38,736 nt of DNA, taken from NCBI GenBank assembly GCA_019233055.1, contig JAFAMV010000168.1, positions 1 through 38,736 of the forward strand, read 5' to 3'. The stretch is from Curvibacter sp. (GTDB taxonomy: Bacteria; Pseudomonadota; Gammaproteobacteria; Burkholderiales; Burkholderiaceae_C). Shown here one piece after another: positions 25,880 to 34,369 of this stretch; positions within the stretch are counted from its first letter, which is position 1; every line of letters begins with the position of its first letter. The notes beneath the pieces were generated by a model that was not told the DNA's origin, ran no database searches, and saw only the letters and a program-made list of their open reading frames with translations. A program made the position numbers and the translations under genes.

Positions 25880-27955
25880 TCACCCATTCTGGCGACGGAT
25901 GAAGCGCTCCACCTCCTCGGCGGGAAGGGGGCGGCTGAAGTAGAAGCCCTGGATCACCTCGCAATGCATGGCCCGCAGCAGTTCGACCTGGACGGCGTCC
26001 TCCACCCCCTCGGCCACCACCGTCAGGCCCAGCTTGTGCGACAGCCCGACGATGCCGGCGCAAAGATCGGCTTCACGTTCATCGGAGCCGATCTTGGTGA
26101 TGAAGGACTTGTCGAGCTTGAGGGTCTGCACCGGCAATTGCTTCAGGTAGGACAGCGAGGAGTAGCCGGTACCGAAATCATCGATGGCGAGGCTGATGCC
26201 GAGGTCGCGCAATTCCTGCAGGACACTGATCGCGTGTTCTGAGTTGTCCATCAGCAGGGATTCGGTGACCTCCATCTCGAGCCGCTCGGGCGGCACGCCA
26301 TGGTGTTGCAGCCGATCCAGTACGAGCGGTGGCAGGGCCCGGTCGCGCAGCTGGCCCGGCGAGAGGTTGACCGCGATCGCGATGTCGGCGAGTCCGCCCG
26401 CCTGCCAGCTGGCCAGTTGACCGCAGGCCTGATCGATCACCCAGGCGCCCATGGCCACCACCAGGCCCAGGCGTTCGGCCAGCGGCACGAAGACGGCGGG
26501 CGAGATGGATTCCCGGCCCGGACGCGGCCAGCGGAGCAGGGCTTCCACGCCGGTCACCCGGCCACTGGCCACCTCGACCTTGGGTTGGTAGTGGAGCTCG
26601 AAACTGTCGGTGGCCACCGCCTCGCGCAGTTCGGCCTCAAGCCGGGCCCGTTCGGCCACGGCGGCGCCGATCTGGTGCGAGTAGAAGCAATGCTGGTCGC
26701 GGCCGGACTCCTTGGCCCGGTACATCGCAACCTCGGCATGGGTGATCAGGTCCTGGGCACCGGTGGCATCGGCGGGATACAGGCTGATGCCGATGCTCGC
26801 GGTCAGGCGCAGCCGCTGCGCCTGCACCGCCAGCGGGATGGCGATCAGCTCGCGCAGTGCCTGGGCGTGCCGGGCCGCCTGCGAGGCGTCGATGTCGGGC
26901 AGCAGAACCGCGAAGCGGTTGCCCGCCAGACGGGCGAGCTGCATGTCGTGCAGCACGGGGCTCTGGCTCAGGCGTGCGCCGATGTCGCGCAGGACCTGAT
27001 CGCCCAGGATCGGGCCATGCGTGCTGTTGATGAACCTGAAATGGTCCACATCGATCAGCATCACGGCCAGGCCGGTGTCCTGCCGCCTGGGCTGCTCGAT
27101 GGCTTCGATCAGGCAGGCTTCGAAGCGCAGACGGTTGCTCAAGCCGGTCAGCTCATCGGTGGTGCGCTGGCGCAGCAGGCTTTCCTGCAGGGCGAGCAGT
27201 TCGGTGATCTCGGAGGCGAAGCCGATCACCGACGGGGCCTGGCCCGGCAGGCGCAAGGGGGCCTTGATCGACCAGAAGTGGTGCACCCGACCTTCGGTGT
27301 CGGTGATCGATTCCTGGCGTGCCAGGCGTTCGTTGTCCTTGAGCACCTGGCGATCCGTGGCCATCAAGGTCTCGGCCAATTCGCCGGGCAGCAATTCCAG
27401 GTCGGTGCGACCCAGAATCTCATGGACCGGGCGGCCATACAGGTCGGCAACCCGCCGGTTCACGTACAGATAGCGACCTCGGTCGTCCTTCTGGAAGACA
27501 TGGGCGTCGACATGGGACAGCACCGTGTCGAGCAGTCGGTTCTGGGCGATCACGCTGTCGGTGCTGCGCATGTCCTCGCTCACGTCGACCGCGATGCCGG
27601 CGACCCCGATCAGCCGTCCGGATCCGTCGAGCAGGGGCAGCTGGATGTCGAGCAGCACGCAGGTCTCCCGGCCGGGGCTGGGCAGCACTTCGATGAGTTC
27701 GTGCACCGCCGCCCGCCGCCCGCCGTCGAAGCGGGACAGGCGCAGCCGTCCAGGCGTTTCCCCCAGGGCGGCGAAGTCGGCGGCACTGCGGCCCAGCACC
27801 TGCGCCGGATGGCTGCAACCCAGCAGCGTGCACAGGCCCTGGCTGGCAAAGCTGTAGCGGCCTTCGACGTCGGTGGCATACACCACCAGCGAAGGGCTGT
27901 TGAGCAACAGCGTGTCCAGGCGCCAGGGCGCAGCAGTGCTGTCGGATGGGGCCAT
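25880..27955 (-). CDS. PAS-PAS-GGDEF-EAL protein, GGDEF degenerate
   Basis: This is a 691-residue cytoplasmic protein. Two PAS domains (about 15-125 and 130-260; the second has HVFQKDDRGRYLYVNRRVADLYG) precede GGDEF (about 265-425) and EAL (about 435-691). The GGDEF motif reads AGNRF (near 347), so cyclase activity should be lost; such domains often bind GTP and stimulate the partner. The EAL set is intact: EALLRW, NLSPGQL, EVTES, DDFGTGYSSLS, KLDKSF and AEGVE, predicting c-di-GMP hydrolysis. AAGGGA upstream supports the start. It faces the accessory genes convergently and is high-GC like the core. Confidence 0.93.
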   Translation of the reverse strand: MAPSDSTAAPWRLDTLLLNSPSLVVYATDVEGRYSFASQGLCTLLGCSHPAQVLGRSAADFAALGETPGRLRLSRFDGGRRAAVHELIEVLPSPGRETCVLLDIQLPLLDGSGRLIGVAGIAVDVSEDMRSTDSVIAQNRLLDTVLSHVDAHVFQKDDRGRYLYVNRRVADLYGRPVHEILGRTDLELLPGELAETLMATDRQVLKDNERLARQESITDTEGRVHHFWSIKAPLRLPGQAPSVIGFASEITELLALQESLLRQRTTDELTGLSNRLRFEACLIEAIEQPRRQDTGLAVMLIDVDHFRFINSTHGPILGDQVLRDIGARLSQSPVLHDMQLARLAGNRFAVLLPDIDASQAARHAQALRELIAIPLAVQAQRLRLTASIGISLYPADATGAQDLITHAEVAMYRAKESGRDQHCFYSHQIGAAVAERARLEAELREAVATDSFELHYQPKVEVASGRVTGVEALLRWPRPGRESISPAVFVPLAERLGLVVAMGAWVIDQACGQLASWQAGGLADIAIAVNLSPGQLRDRALPPLVLDRLQHHGVPPERLEMEVTESLLMDNSEHAISVLQELRDLGISLAIDDFGTGYSSLSYLKQLPVQTLKLDKSFITKIGSDEREADLCAGIVGLSHKLGLTVVAEGVEDAVQVELLRAMHCEVIQGFYFSRPLPAEEVERFIRRQNG

Positions 27956-28035
27956 GGGGATCCCTTCGTTGCGGTCGTCTCGCGATGAGGATGACTATAA
28001 GCACATTGTCCAGATCTGGACGTGATCTGGCGCAC

Positions 28036-28986
28036 TCAGGCCGGATCAGGCTCCGCGCCCACGGGGCCCGGCACCGATCCGCTGGCGGCCGCCCCGGTCT
28101 GCTGCAGATGGGCCAGCAGCAGCCGGGCGGCGGCGCTCAGACCGTCCATCTGGCGGAAGCACAGGCAGAACTGGCGGCGGGCCCAGTCGTCGGTCAGCGG
28201 CAACACCCGCAGGCCGTGGGCGCTGGCATAGGGTTCGGCCACTTCGACCGGCACCACGCTGATGGCCAGATTGGCCCGCACCACCCGCAGGGCCGCATCG
28301 AAATTGGAGACCTGCACGCGGAAGACCAAGGGCCGGCCCATGCGCGCGGCGGCGCGTTGCAGCATGACGAGCACCGCGCTGTTGCTGGGCAGCCCGACCT
28401 GGTCATGGCCGAGCGCCTGCTCGAAGCACAGATGCTCCAGTGCGGCCAGCGGGTGCTGCGGATGCGTCACCACCGCCAGGTGATCGCTGCGGTAGGGGCG
28501 GCTTTCCAGGCCCTGCAGGTCGGCGGCATCCCAGCAGATGCCCATCGAGGCCCGGCCTTCGCGCACCCCCCGCACCACCTCGGGGCTGATGTGCTCTTCC
28601 ATGTCGACCTGGATGTCGCCATGGCCCGGCAGCTGCAGAAAGGACGCGACATCATCGGCCAGCGATTCGGCCATCACCGAGGCGCTGGCCAGCACCCGGA
28701 CATGGCCGCGCAGCCCGGTGGCGTAGGCCGCCATGTCGCGCTCGATGCGACTGGCACTGGCCAGCATGCTGCGGGCATGCTCCAGCAGCGCTTCGCCGGC
28801 GGCGGTGGGCTCGACGCCATGGCGGCGACGCAGCAGCAGGGGCGTGCCGACCGTGCTTTCCAGCGCGGCCAGGCGCTTGCTGATGGCCGAGCCGACGATG
28901 TGCGCCTCGTCGCTCGCCCGGCTGATGCTGCGGTTCTCGCAGACGGCGACGAAGAGCCGCAGCGAGGTGAGGTCCAGATCACGCAT
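28036..28986 (-). CDS. LysR-family regulator of the lyase/CoA-transferase module
   Basis: This is a 316-residue LysR protein. The N-terminal helix-turn-helix (about 4-63) shows LRLFVAVCENRSISRASDEA and ISKRLAALESTVGTPLLLRR. The effector-binding domain occupies about 92-300, and the last 15 residues are Pro/Gly-rich. It is divergent from the lyase/CoA-transferase fusion gene at 29109, with a 122-bp gap. The LysR, enzyme and Bug-receptor grouping is common in Burkholderiales, so control of this module by a pathway acid or CoA ester is likely (inference). Confidence 0.93.
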   Translation of the reverse strand: MRDLDLTSLRLFVAVCENRSISRASDEAHIVGSAISKRLAALESTVGTPLLLRRRHGVEPTAAGEALLEHARSMLASASRIERDMAAYATGLRGHVRVLASASVMAESLADDVASFLQLPGHGDIQVDMEEHISPEVVRGVREGRASMGICWDAADLQGLESRPYRSDHLAVVTHPQHPLAALEHLCFEQALGHDQVGLPSNSAVLVMLQRAAARMGRPLVFRVQVSNFDAALRVVRANLAISVVPVEVAEPYASAHGLRVLPLTDDWARRQFCLCFRQMDGLSAAARLLLAHLQQTGAAASGSVPGPVGAEPDPA

Positions 28987-29108
28987 TGGGTGGTTTTCCG
29001 ATCGGGAAATTCATGGCTTCCAAAATTGATTTTGTGATCGATTATGGAATCCCTAGACTGCAGCCATCAATGACAGCACCCGCTGATGCGGCGGGATGGA
29101 GACAAGTG
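28987..29108. promoter_or_regulatory. Divergent control region between lysR and the fusion gene
   Basis: The AT-rich stretch 29017-29050 contains a dyad TTCC...GGAA with internal palindromes AAAATTGATTTT and ATCGAT, a plausible LysR binding region. TTGATT at 29026 may be a -35 element, but no good -10 element was found at 17 bp. GGAG (29098-29101) is 7 nt before GTG 29109 and decides the start of the downstream gene. Confidence 0.4.
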
Positions 29109-31292
29109 GTGAATGCGAATCTGACTGACAGGCCGTGGCGGGCCGAGGTGGTGGTGCGCGAGGTGGGGCTGCGAGACGGCCTGCAGAGCCTGGCCCGCAC
29201 CCTGCCCACCGCCCGGAAACTCGAGTGGATCAACCGGGCCTGGGCGGCCGGTCAGCGCGAGATCGAGGTGGGCTCCTTCGTGCCTGCGCGCCTGTTGCCC
29301 CAACTGGCCGACACGGCCGAGTTGCTGGCGCATGCCCGCACGCTTCCCGGGCTGCAGGCTTCGGTGCTGGTGCCGAACCTGAAAGGCGCGGAAACGGCCT
29401 TGGGGCTCCAGGCCGACCGCATGATCGTGCCGCTGTCGGCCAGCCTGGCGCACAGCCTGGCCAATCTGCGCAAGACCCCTGACGAGGTGGTGGCCGAGGT
29501 GGCCCGCATGCGGGCCGCCCGGGATGCCTCGGGCAGCCGCACCCGCATCGAAGGCGGGGTGGGGACGGCCTTCGGCTGCAGCCTGCAGGGCGAGGTCTCC
29601 GAAGCCGAGGTGCTGCGGCTGCTGCAGGCCCTGCTGGATGCCGGGGCGGACCAGGTGAGCCTGGCCGACACCGTGGGCTATGCCGACCCGGGCTCGGTCA
29701 GCCGCCTGTTCGAGAAGGCGCGGCGGCTGGTCGGGGACCGGCTGTGGTGCGGGCATTTCCATGACACCCGGGGGCTGGGCCTGGCCAATGCCTATGCGGC
29801 CTGGCAGACCGGGGTGCGGCGCTTCGATGCCAGCCTGGCCGGCATCGGCGGCTGCCCCCATGCGCCGGGGGCCAGCGGCAATGTGAGCACCGAAGACCTG
29901 GTCTTCATGCTCGAGGGCATGGGCCAGTCGACCGGCCAGGACCTCGAGGCCCTGCTGGCGCTGCGCCGCGAGGTGGCCGGCTGGCTCGAGGGCGAAGACC
30001 TGCATGGCGCGCTGTGGCGGGCCGGCCTGCCCCGCACCTTCGGGCGGCGCGCGGCCTCGAGCGACGAGGCGGCCCCGCCGGCAGCCATGGCGCCGACCCC
30101 GCAGGCGCGGCGACTGCCGCTGGCGGGCATCCGGGTGGTCGAGTTCACCCACATGGTGATGGGGCCCTGCTGCGGCATGGTGCTGGCCGACCTGGGGGCC
30201 GAGGTGATCAAGGTCGAACCCATCGATGGCGACCGCACCCGGCACCTGCTGGGCGCCGGGGCCGGCTTCTTCCCGATGTTCAACCGCAACAAGAAAAGCG
30301 TGGCGCTGGACCTGCGCACGCCCGAGGGCGCCGCGGCCGCGCGGCGGCTGGCGGCCAGCGCCGACATCGTGGTGGAGAACTTCAAGCCCGGCACGATGCG
30401 CAAATACGGCCTGGACCATGCCAGCCTGTCGCAGCACAACCCCGGCTGCATCTACGTCAGCCACAAGGGTTTTCTGCCGGGGCCCTACGAGCACCGCACC
30501 GCGCTCGACGAGGTGGTGCAGATGATGGGCGGGCTGGCCTACATGACGGGGCGCCCCGGCGATCCGCTGCGGGCCGGCAGCAGCGTCAACGACATCATGG
30601 GGGGCATGTTCGGCGCCATCGGTGCGCTGGCCGCCCTGCTCGAGCGCCAGCGCACCGGGCGGGGCCAGGAGGTGCAGAGCGCGCTGTTCGAGAACAATGT
30701 CTTCCTGGTCGGCCAGCACATGCTGCAGTACGCCATCACCGGCCACCCTGCGGCGCCGATGCCCGAGCGGATTTCGGCCTGGGCGGTCTATGACGTGTTC
30801 ACCGTGCAGGGGGGCGAGCAGATTTTCCTGGCCGCAGTCAGCGACGCCCAATGGCAGGTCTTCTGCGACGCCCTGGGTTTTGCCGACCTCCAGGCCGATC
30901 CGGCCCTGGCCACCAACAACCAGCGGGTGCATGAGCGTCCACGCCTGCTGGCCACGCTGCGCGAGCGCCTGGCCGGGCGCAGCGCCGCCGAGCTGTCCGC
31001 CCTGTTCGAACGCCACGGCCTGCCTTTCGCCCCGATCGTCAAGCCCGAGCAATTGCTGGAGGACCCCCATCTGCTGGCCACGGGGGGGCTGGCCGATGTG
31101 CGCCTCACCGATGGCGCGCGGGCCGGCCAACTGGCCAAGGCCACCCTGCTGCCCTTTGTGCTGGGCGGCCAGCGCCTGGGCGTGCGCCTGCAGCCTCCTT
31201 CGCTCGGCGAGCATGGGCAGGCGCTGCTGGCGTCCCTGGGCTACACCGAGGCGGAGCTGGCCACCCTGCGTTCACGCAGGGCCCTGGCCTGA
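29109..31292 (+). CDS. Fusion: HMG-CoA-lyase-type domain plus class III CoA-transferase (CaiB/BaiF)
   Basis: This 727-residue single frame joins two enzymes. Residues about 10-305 are an HMG-CoA lyase homologue. They contain VREVGLRDGLQ (catalytic Arg-Asp), EVGSFV, HFHDTRGLG (metal His pair) and the signature GIGGCPHAPGASGN with its Cys and Asn. After an Ala/Pro linker (about 312-335) comes a CaiB/BaiF CoA-transferase (about 337-727) with VVEFTHMVMGPCCGM, and the probable catalytic Asp in SSVNDIMGG near 495. In one chain it could activate a free 3-hydroxy-3-methyl dicarboxylate with CoA, then split it to acetyl-CoA or a similar acyl-CoA plus a keto acid (inference). GTG 29109 is chosen because GGAG lies 7 nt upstream; ATG 29070 is possible. 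Confidence 0.9.
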   Translation: MNANLTDRPWRAEVVVREVGLRDGLQSLARTLPTARKLEWINRAWAAGQREIEVGSFVPARLLPQLADTAELLAHARTLPGLQASVLVPNLKGAETALGLQADRMIVPLSASLAHSLANLRKTPDEVVAEVARMRAARDASGSRTRIEGGVGTAFGCSLQGEVSEAEVLRLLQALLDAGADQVSLADTVGYADPGSVSRLFEKARRLVGDRLWCGHFHDTRGLGLANAYAAWQTGVRRFDASLAGIGGCPHAPGASGNVSTEDLVFMLEGMGQSTGQDLEALLALRREVAGWLEGEDLHGALWRAGLPRTFGRRAASSDEAAPPAAMAPTPQARRLPLAGIRVVEFTHMVMGPCCGMVLADLGAEVIKVEPIDGDRTRHLLGAGAGFFPMFNRNKKSVALDLRTPEGAAAARRLAASADIVVENFKPGTMRKYGLDHASLSQHNPGCIYVSHKGFLPGPYEHRTALDEVVQMMGGLAYMTGRPGDPLRAGSSVNDIMGGMFGAIGALAALLERQRTGRGQEVQSALFENNVFLVGQHMLQYAITGHPAAPMPERISAWAVYDVFTVQGGEQIFLAAVSDAQWQVFCDALGFADLQADPALATNNQRVHERPRLLATLRERLAGRSAAELSALFERHGLPFAPIVKPEQLLEDPHLLATGGLADVRLTDGARAGQLAKATLLPFVLGGQRLGVRLQPPSLGEHGQALLASLGYTEAELATLRSRRALA

Positions 31293-31331
31293 GCGGCTTC
31301 GATCCGGAACCCACAAAAAAAGGAGACAGAC

Positions 31332-32384
31332 ATGAGATGTGAGCAAGCAGAATCCTCGCCGACAGCCCCGTTGCAGGCCGCACTGGCCGCGCCGATCCCG
31401 ACCTTGTCGCGGCGGCAATGGCTGACCCTGGCGGCATGGGGCGGCGGCGGTGCGGCGCTGGCCCTGGGCCCAGGCCAGGCGCGGGCCCAGGACGGGCGGC
31501 CAGTGCGTTTCATACTGCCGGTCAGTGCCGGTTCGGGGGTGGACACCATCGTGCGGGCCTTCGGCCCGCAACTGGCCAAGGCCCTGGGCCAGCCGGTGGT
31601 GATCGACAACCAGCCCGGCGCCGGCGGACTGACCGGCAGCGTCGCTCTGGTCAAGGCGCCACCCGACGGACTGACGCTGGGCGTGGTGTCCAACAACCAT
31701 GTGGTCTTTCCCAGCGTCTACAGGAAGCTCAACTTCGATCCGATCGAAGACATCACCCCGATCAGCGTGCTGGGGGCGACCCCCTTGGCCCTGGTGGTCA
31801 ATCCACGCCGGGTGTCGGCACGCAATGCGGCCGAACTGATCGCCCTGCTGCGGGCCAAGCCCGGCGACTACAACTACGCCTCCTCGGGCAACGGCACCAT
31901 CCTGCACCTGTCGGCCGCCATGTTCCTCGACGAGGCCGGCGTGCAGGCCCTGCATGTGCCCTACAAGGGCGTGGGGCCGATGCTGGCCGACCTGGTCGGC
32001 GGTCAGGTCGACATGGGGGTGCTGGCCCTGAACGTGATCCAGGGGCACCTGAAAAGCGGGGCCCTGCGGGCCATCGGGGTGGGCTCGCCGAACCGGGTGC
32101 CCCTGATGCCCGAGCTGCCGACCCTCATGGAACAGGGGCTGCCCCACTGCCAGTTCGAGGGCTGGTTTGCCGCGATCGGGCCCAAGGGCCTGCCGGCGGC
32201 CGAGGTGGCGCGCGTCCACAACGCCTTTGTCGCGGCCCTGGGCACGGCCGAGGTCCGGGATCTGATGGCCAGGCAGGGCAACCTGATCCACCCAGGCAGT
32301 CCGGAGGCGGCGCAAGCCTATTTCCGCAGCGAGCGGGACAAATATGCGCGCCTGGTGAAGCTGACCGGGGTCCAGCTCGACTGA
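31332..32384 (+). CDS. Bug/TctC-family periplasmic solute-binding protein, Tat-type signal
   Basis: This is a 350-residue extracytoplasmic binding protein of the tripartite tricarboxylate transporter (Bug) family. The export signal has SRRQWLTLAAWG, a twin-arginine-like motif, with cleavage near QARAQD; the N-terminus before it is unusually long (about 26 residues). Mature-domain hallmarks are RFILPVSAGSGVDTIVR, DNQPGAGG, YASSGNGT and HVPYKGVGPMLADLVGGQVD. Such proteins usually bind organic acids. No TctA/TctB membrane partners are in the window, as is common for Bug orphans. AAAGGAGAC precedes the ATG. It starts 39 bp after the fusion gene and probably captures that enzyme's substrate (inference). 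Confidence 0.93.
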   Translation: MRCEQAESSPTAPLQAALAAPIPTLSRRQWLTLAAWGGGGAALALGPGQARAQDGRPVRFILPVSAGSGVDTIVRAFGPQLAKALGQPVVIDNQPGAGGLTGSVALVKAPPDGLTLGVVSNNHVVFPSVYRKLNFDPIEDITPISVLGATPLALVVNPRRVSARNAAELIALLRAKPGDYNYASSGNGTILHLSAAMFLDEAGVQALHVPYKGVGPMLADLVGGQVDMGVLALNVIQGHLKSGALRAIGVGSPNRVPLMPELPTLMEQGLPHCQFEGWFAAIGPKGLPAAEVARVHNAFVAALGTAEVRDLMARQGNLIHPGSPEAAQAYFRSERDKYARLVKLTGVQLD

Positions 32385-32418
32385 GCCCCCCGCCATCACG
32401 GGGATGCTGTCGCCGGCG

Positions 32419-33066
32419 TCAGAGCTCGTCCAGGCGGTCCAGCCAGGTCTGCGCCAGCGCCGGCGAGAACTGATGTCCCTGCGTTGTGGGGTGCGATACC
32501 TGCAGCCCGATCCAATGGGGAAACCGGCCCGCATAGCCGAACTCGATGGCGCATGGCCGGCGCGTGGGGGCCTGGTAGCGCGCATGCCGGGCCAGGGCCT
32601 CATCCAGGGCGTCACGTGGGCCTGGAGGGCTGCCCTGACGCCAGAAGGTCACCGGGCCGAAGCTGCGCCAGGCGTTCACCTGGCCCAGTTCCAGGAAGTC
32701 AGGTCCTGAGACGAACAGTGCCAGGCCGAGCCCTTGCGCCAGCATCCCGAAGGCCTCGGGAAGGCGCAGCCGGCCCTCGGCGGCGATGAAGGCCTGGGCC
32801 AGCTCCTGCGCCAGTGCGCCTTGCGTCGCGATGGGCAGGGCGGCCAGCCGCAGGCCGGCAAAGGCCTGACCCTCGCCGTGGTCCACAAAGGCCTCAATGG
32901 CGAGGTCCTGGCCTGGATGTGCCAGCCAGTCGCTCAGTCGGGTCGACGCCTGCGGGTCGGGCGACAGGTGCAGCGCCTGCTCCCATTGGCCGGCCCAGGC
33001 CAGTTGCAGGCGACCGATCGGCGACTCGTCCAGCCATTGGAGCGGGGATCCGGGTGAGGGGGACAT
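32419..33066 (-). CDS. Unknown protein (215 residues)
   Basis: I do not recognise the family. The protein is soluble, with no signal peptide, and has several Trp-containing segments (LQWLDESPIGRLQLAWAGQW near the N-terminus, AWRSFGPVTFWRQ near 130, GRFPHWIGLQV near 180). The middle is Ala/Leu-rich and helical. The ATG at 33066 is 11 bp after the stop of the LysR gene on the same strand, with GAAGAAG upstream, so the two are probably co-transcribed. It ends 34 bp short of the convergent Bug gene. Confidence 0.65.
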   Translation of the reverse strand: MSPSPGSPLQWLDESPIGRLQLAWAGQWEQALHLSPDPQASTRLSDWLAHPGQDLAIEAFVDHGEGQAFAGLRLAALPIATQGALAQELAQAFIAAEGRLRLPEAFGMLAQGLGLALFVSGPDFLELGQVNAWRSFGPVTFWRQGSPPGPRDALDEALARHARYQAPTRRPCAIEFGYAGRFPHWIGLQVSHPTTQGHQFSPALAQTWLDRLDEL

Positions 33067-33077
33067 CGGTGGCTTCT

Positions 33078-34022
33078 TCAGAGGGCGGCGAGCCAGGGGT
33101 CATGCTGGGTGCCGCCGAACTTCTCGAGCAGGAAGTCGCAGAAGACCCGGGTGCGCGAGGGCATGTATTTGCGGCTCGGCAGGCCCAGGTAGAGGGTGTA
33201 GGCCCCCAGTTGCCAGTCGTGCAGCACCCGCTGGAGCAGACCCTGGCGCAATGCCCGGTCGACGGTGAAGGACAGCGCGCCGAAGATGCCCATGCCGGCC
33301 AGGGCGGCCGCGAACAGGGCATCGGTGCTGTTGGAGCCGATGGCGCCGAGGCGCGGGGTGAGGGCGTGCTGTTCCTGGGCGGCTTCGTCGGCGCCGGCGT
33401 TCTGGCGTCGGAACACCCATTCACGGGGTGTCATGGCCAGGTTGGGCACCAGGATGTCATGTTCGGCCAGATCCTGCGGGTGCTTTGGGGGGCGGTGGCG
33501 GCGCAGGTAGTCGGGCGTCGCGCACAGCACCACCTCCGCGCGTGCCAGCCGCCGCACCACGAAGTCGCCGCTGATGGGGGTGTGCCCCTCCAGCAGCAGG
33601 GTCACGTCGGCGTCCTCGCTGGGGACGCCGGTGGGCGTGATGACTTCGATGTCGAGTTCGACATGGGGGTAGCGTTGCCGGAACTCGGGCAGCAATGGGG
33701 CGAGCTGATGCTGCACAAAGGGCAGCGGCGAGGCCAGGTGCAGCACCCCGCGCAGCTCGCCCGTGGCCTTGGCCACGCTGGCGTGGGCCTCGTCCACCTC
33801 GGCCAGGATCTGGCGCACCCGGTCCAGGTATTTCTCGCCGACGTCGGTCAGCGCGATGCTGCGGGTGGTGCGGTTCAGCAGTCGCGCACCCAGCAGTTCT
33901 TCCAGGTGGGCGACCAGTCGGGTGACCACGGCGGGTGCCAGGTCCAGGGCGCGCGCGGCGGCGGCGAAGCTGCCTTCGTCGATGACGCGCACGAAGGTGC
34001 GCATGGCTTTGAGCTGATCCAT
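33078..34022 (-). CDS. LysR-family transcriptional regulator
   Basis: This is a 314-residue LysR protein. The helix-turn-helix spans about 1-60 (MRTFVRVIDEGSFAAAARAL, AVVTRLVAHLEELLGARLLN, RTTRSIALTD). The C-terminal effector domain has GELRGVLHLASPLPF at its start. It resembles the regulator at 445-1344 in sequence style (both begin MDQL and share the NRTTR segment). It is co-oriented with the unknown gene 32419-33066 and divergent from the diguanylate cyclase at 34370, with a 347-bp gap. The target is unclear. Confidence 0.92.
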   Translation of the reverse strand: MDQLKAMRTFVRVIDEGSFAAAARALDLAPAVVTRLVAHLEELLGARLLNRTTRSIALTDVGEKYLDRVRQILAEVDEAHASVAKATGELRGVLHLASPLPFVQHQLAPLLPEFRQRYPHVELDIEVITPTGVPSEDADVTLLLEGHTPISGDFVVRRLARAEVVLCATPDYLRRHRPPKHPQDLAEHDILVPNLAMTPREWVFRRQNAGADEAAQEQHALTPRLGAIGSNSTDALFAAALAGMGIFGALSFTVDRALRQGLLQRVLHDWQLGAYTLYLGLPSRKYMPSRTRVFCDFLLEKFGGTQHDPWLAAL

Positions 34023-34369
34023 GGGTCTGGCGGACGGCCTTCAGGGTGACAGGGGGGCTGACAAGCCATGGATTGTTTCATACGGGAAAACCCTTTGACT
34101 CATCCATGTCAGATCAACTGCGATGTAAATTGCACTGAATTGCTGCTTTGAATAGAGTTTCTGGTCATTCTGATACCGCAGAAAGCCTGGCATGCCTTCT
34201 CTCCCGCGATGGCCTGTCCCTGTCGGCGGCTTTTCTGGTGCGCTCTGATGGCCCGCCAGAAAATGTCGGCCCCGCAACAGCCTGGCCCGGCGTGGCCGGC
34301 AGGCGCTGCGGAAACGACCGGGTCACCCGGGTGAGGCGACACCCCGAACACCACTTTCGAAGAAGACAC
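34023..34369. promoter_or_regulatory. Long intergenic leader between lysR and the diguanylate cyclase
   Basis: This is a 347-bp gap between divergent genes. The left half (34070-34150) is AT-richer and includes TTGACT (34095-34100) without a matching -10. The right half, which remains an open frame in line with the downstream gene, is GC-rich and contains a stem-loop (34231-34263). A second small CCGGG/CCCGG hairpin lies about 50 bp before the ATG. No recognised riboswitch consensus. Confidence 0.4.
34231..34263 (+). repeat. Stem-loop in the diguanylate cyclase leader
   Basis: TTTTCTGG (34231-34238) and CCAGAAAA (34256-34263) form a perfect 8-bp stem around a 17-nt loop, about 107 bp before the cyclase ATG. 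Confidence 0.55.

Noticed and set aside
34148..34369. In-frame N-terminal extension of the diguanylate cyclase
   Set aside because: It has no family-like sequence and contains a stem-loop. The conserved protein begins at 34370. The ribosome binding site there is weak, so this stays somewhat open.
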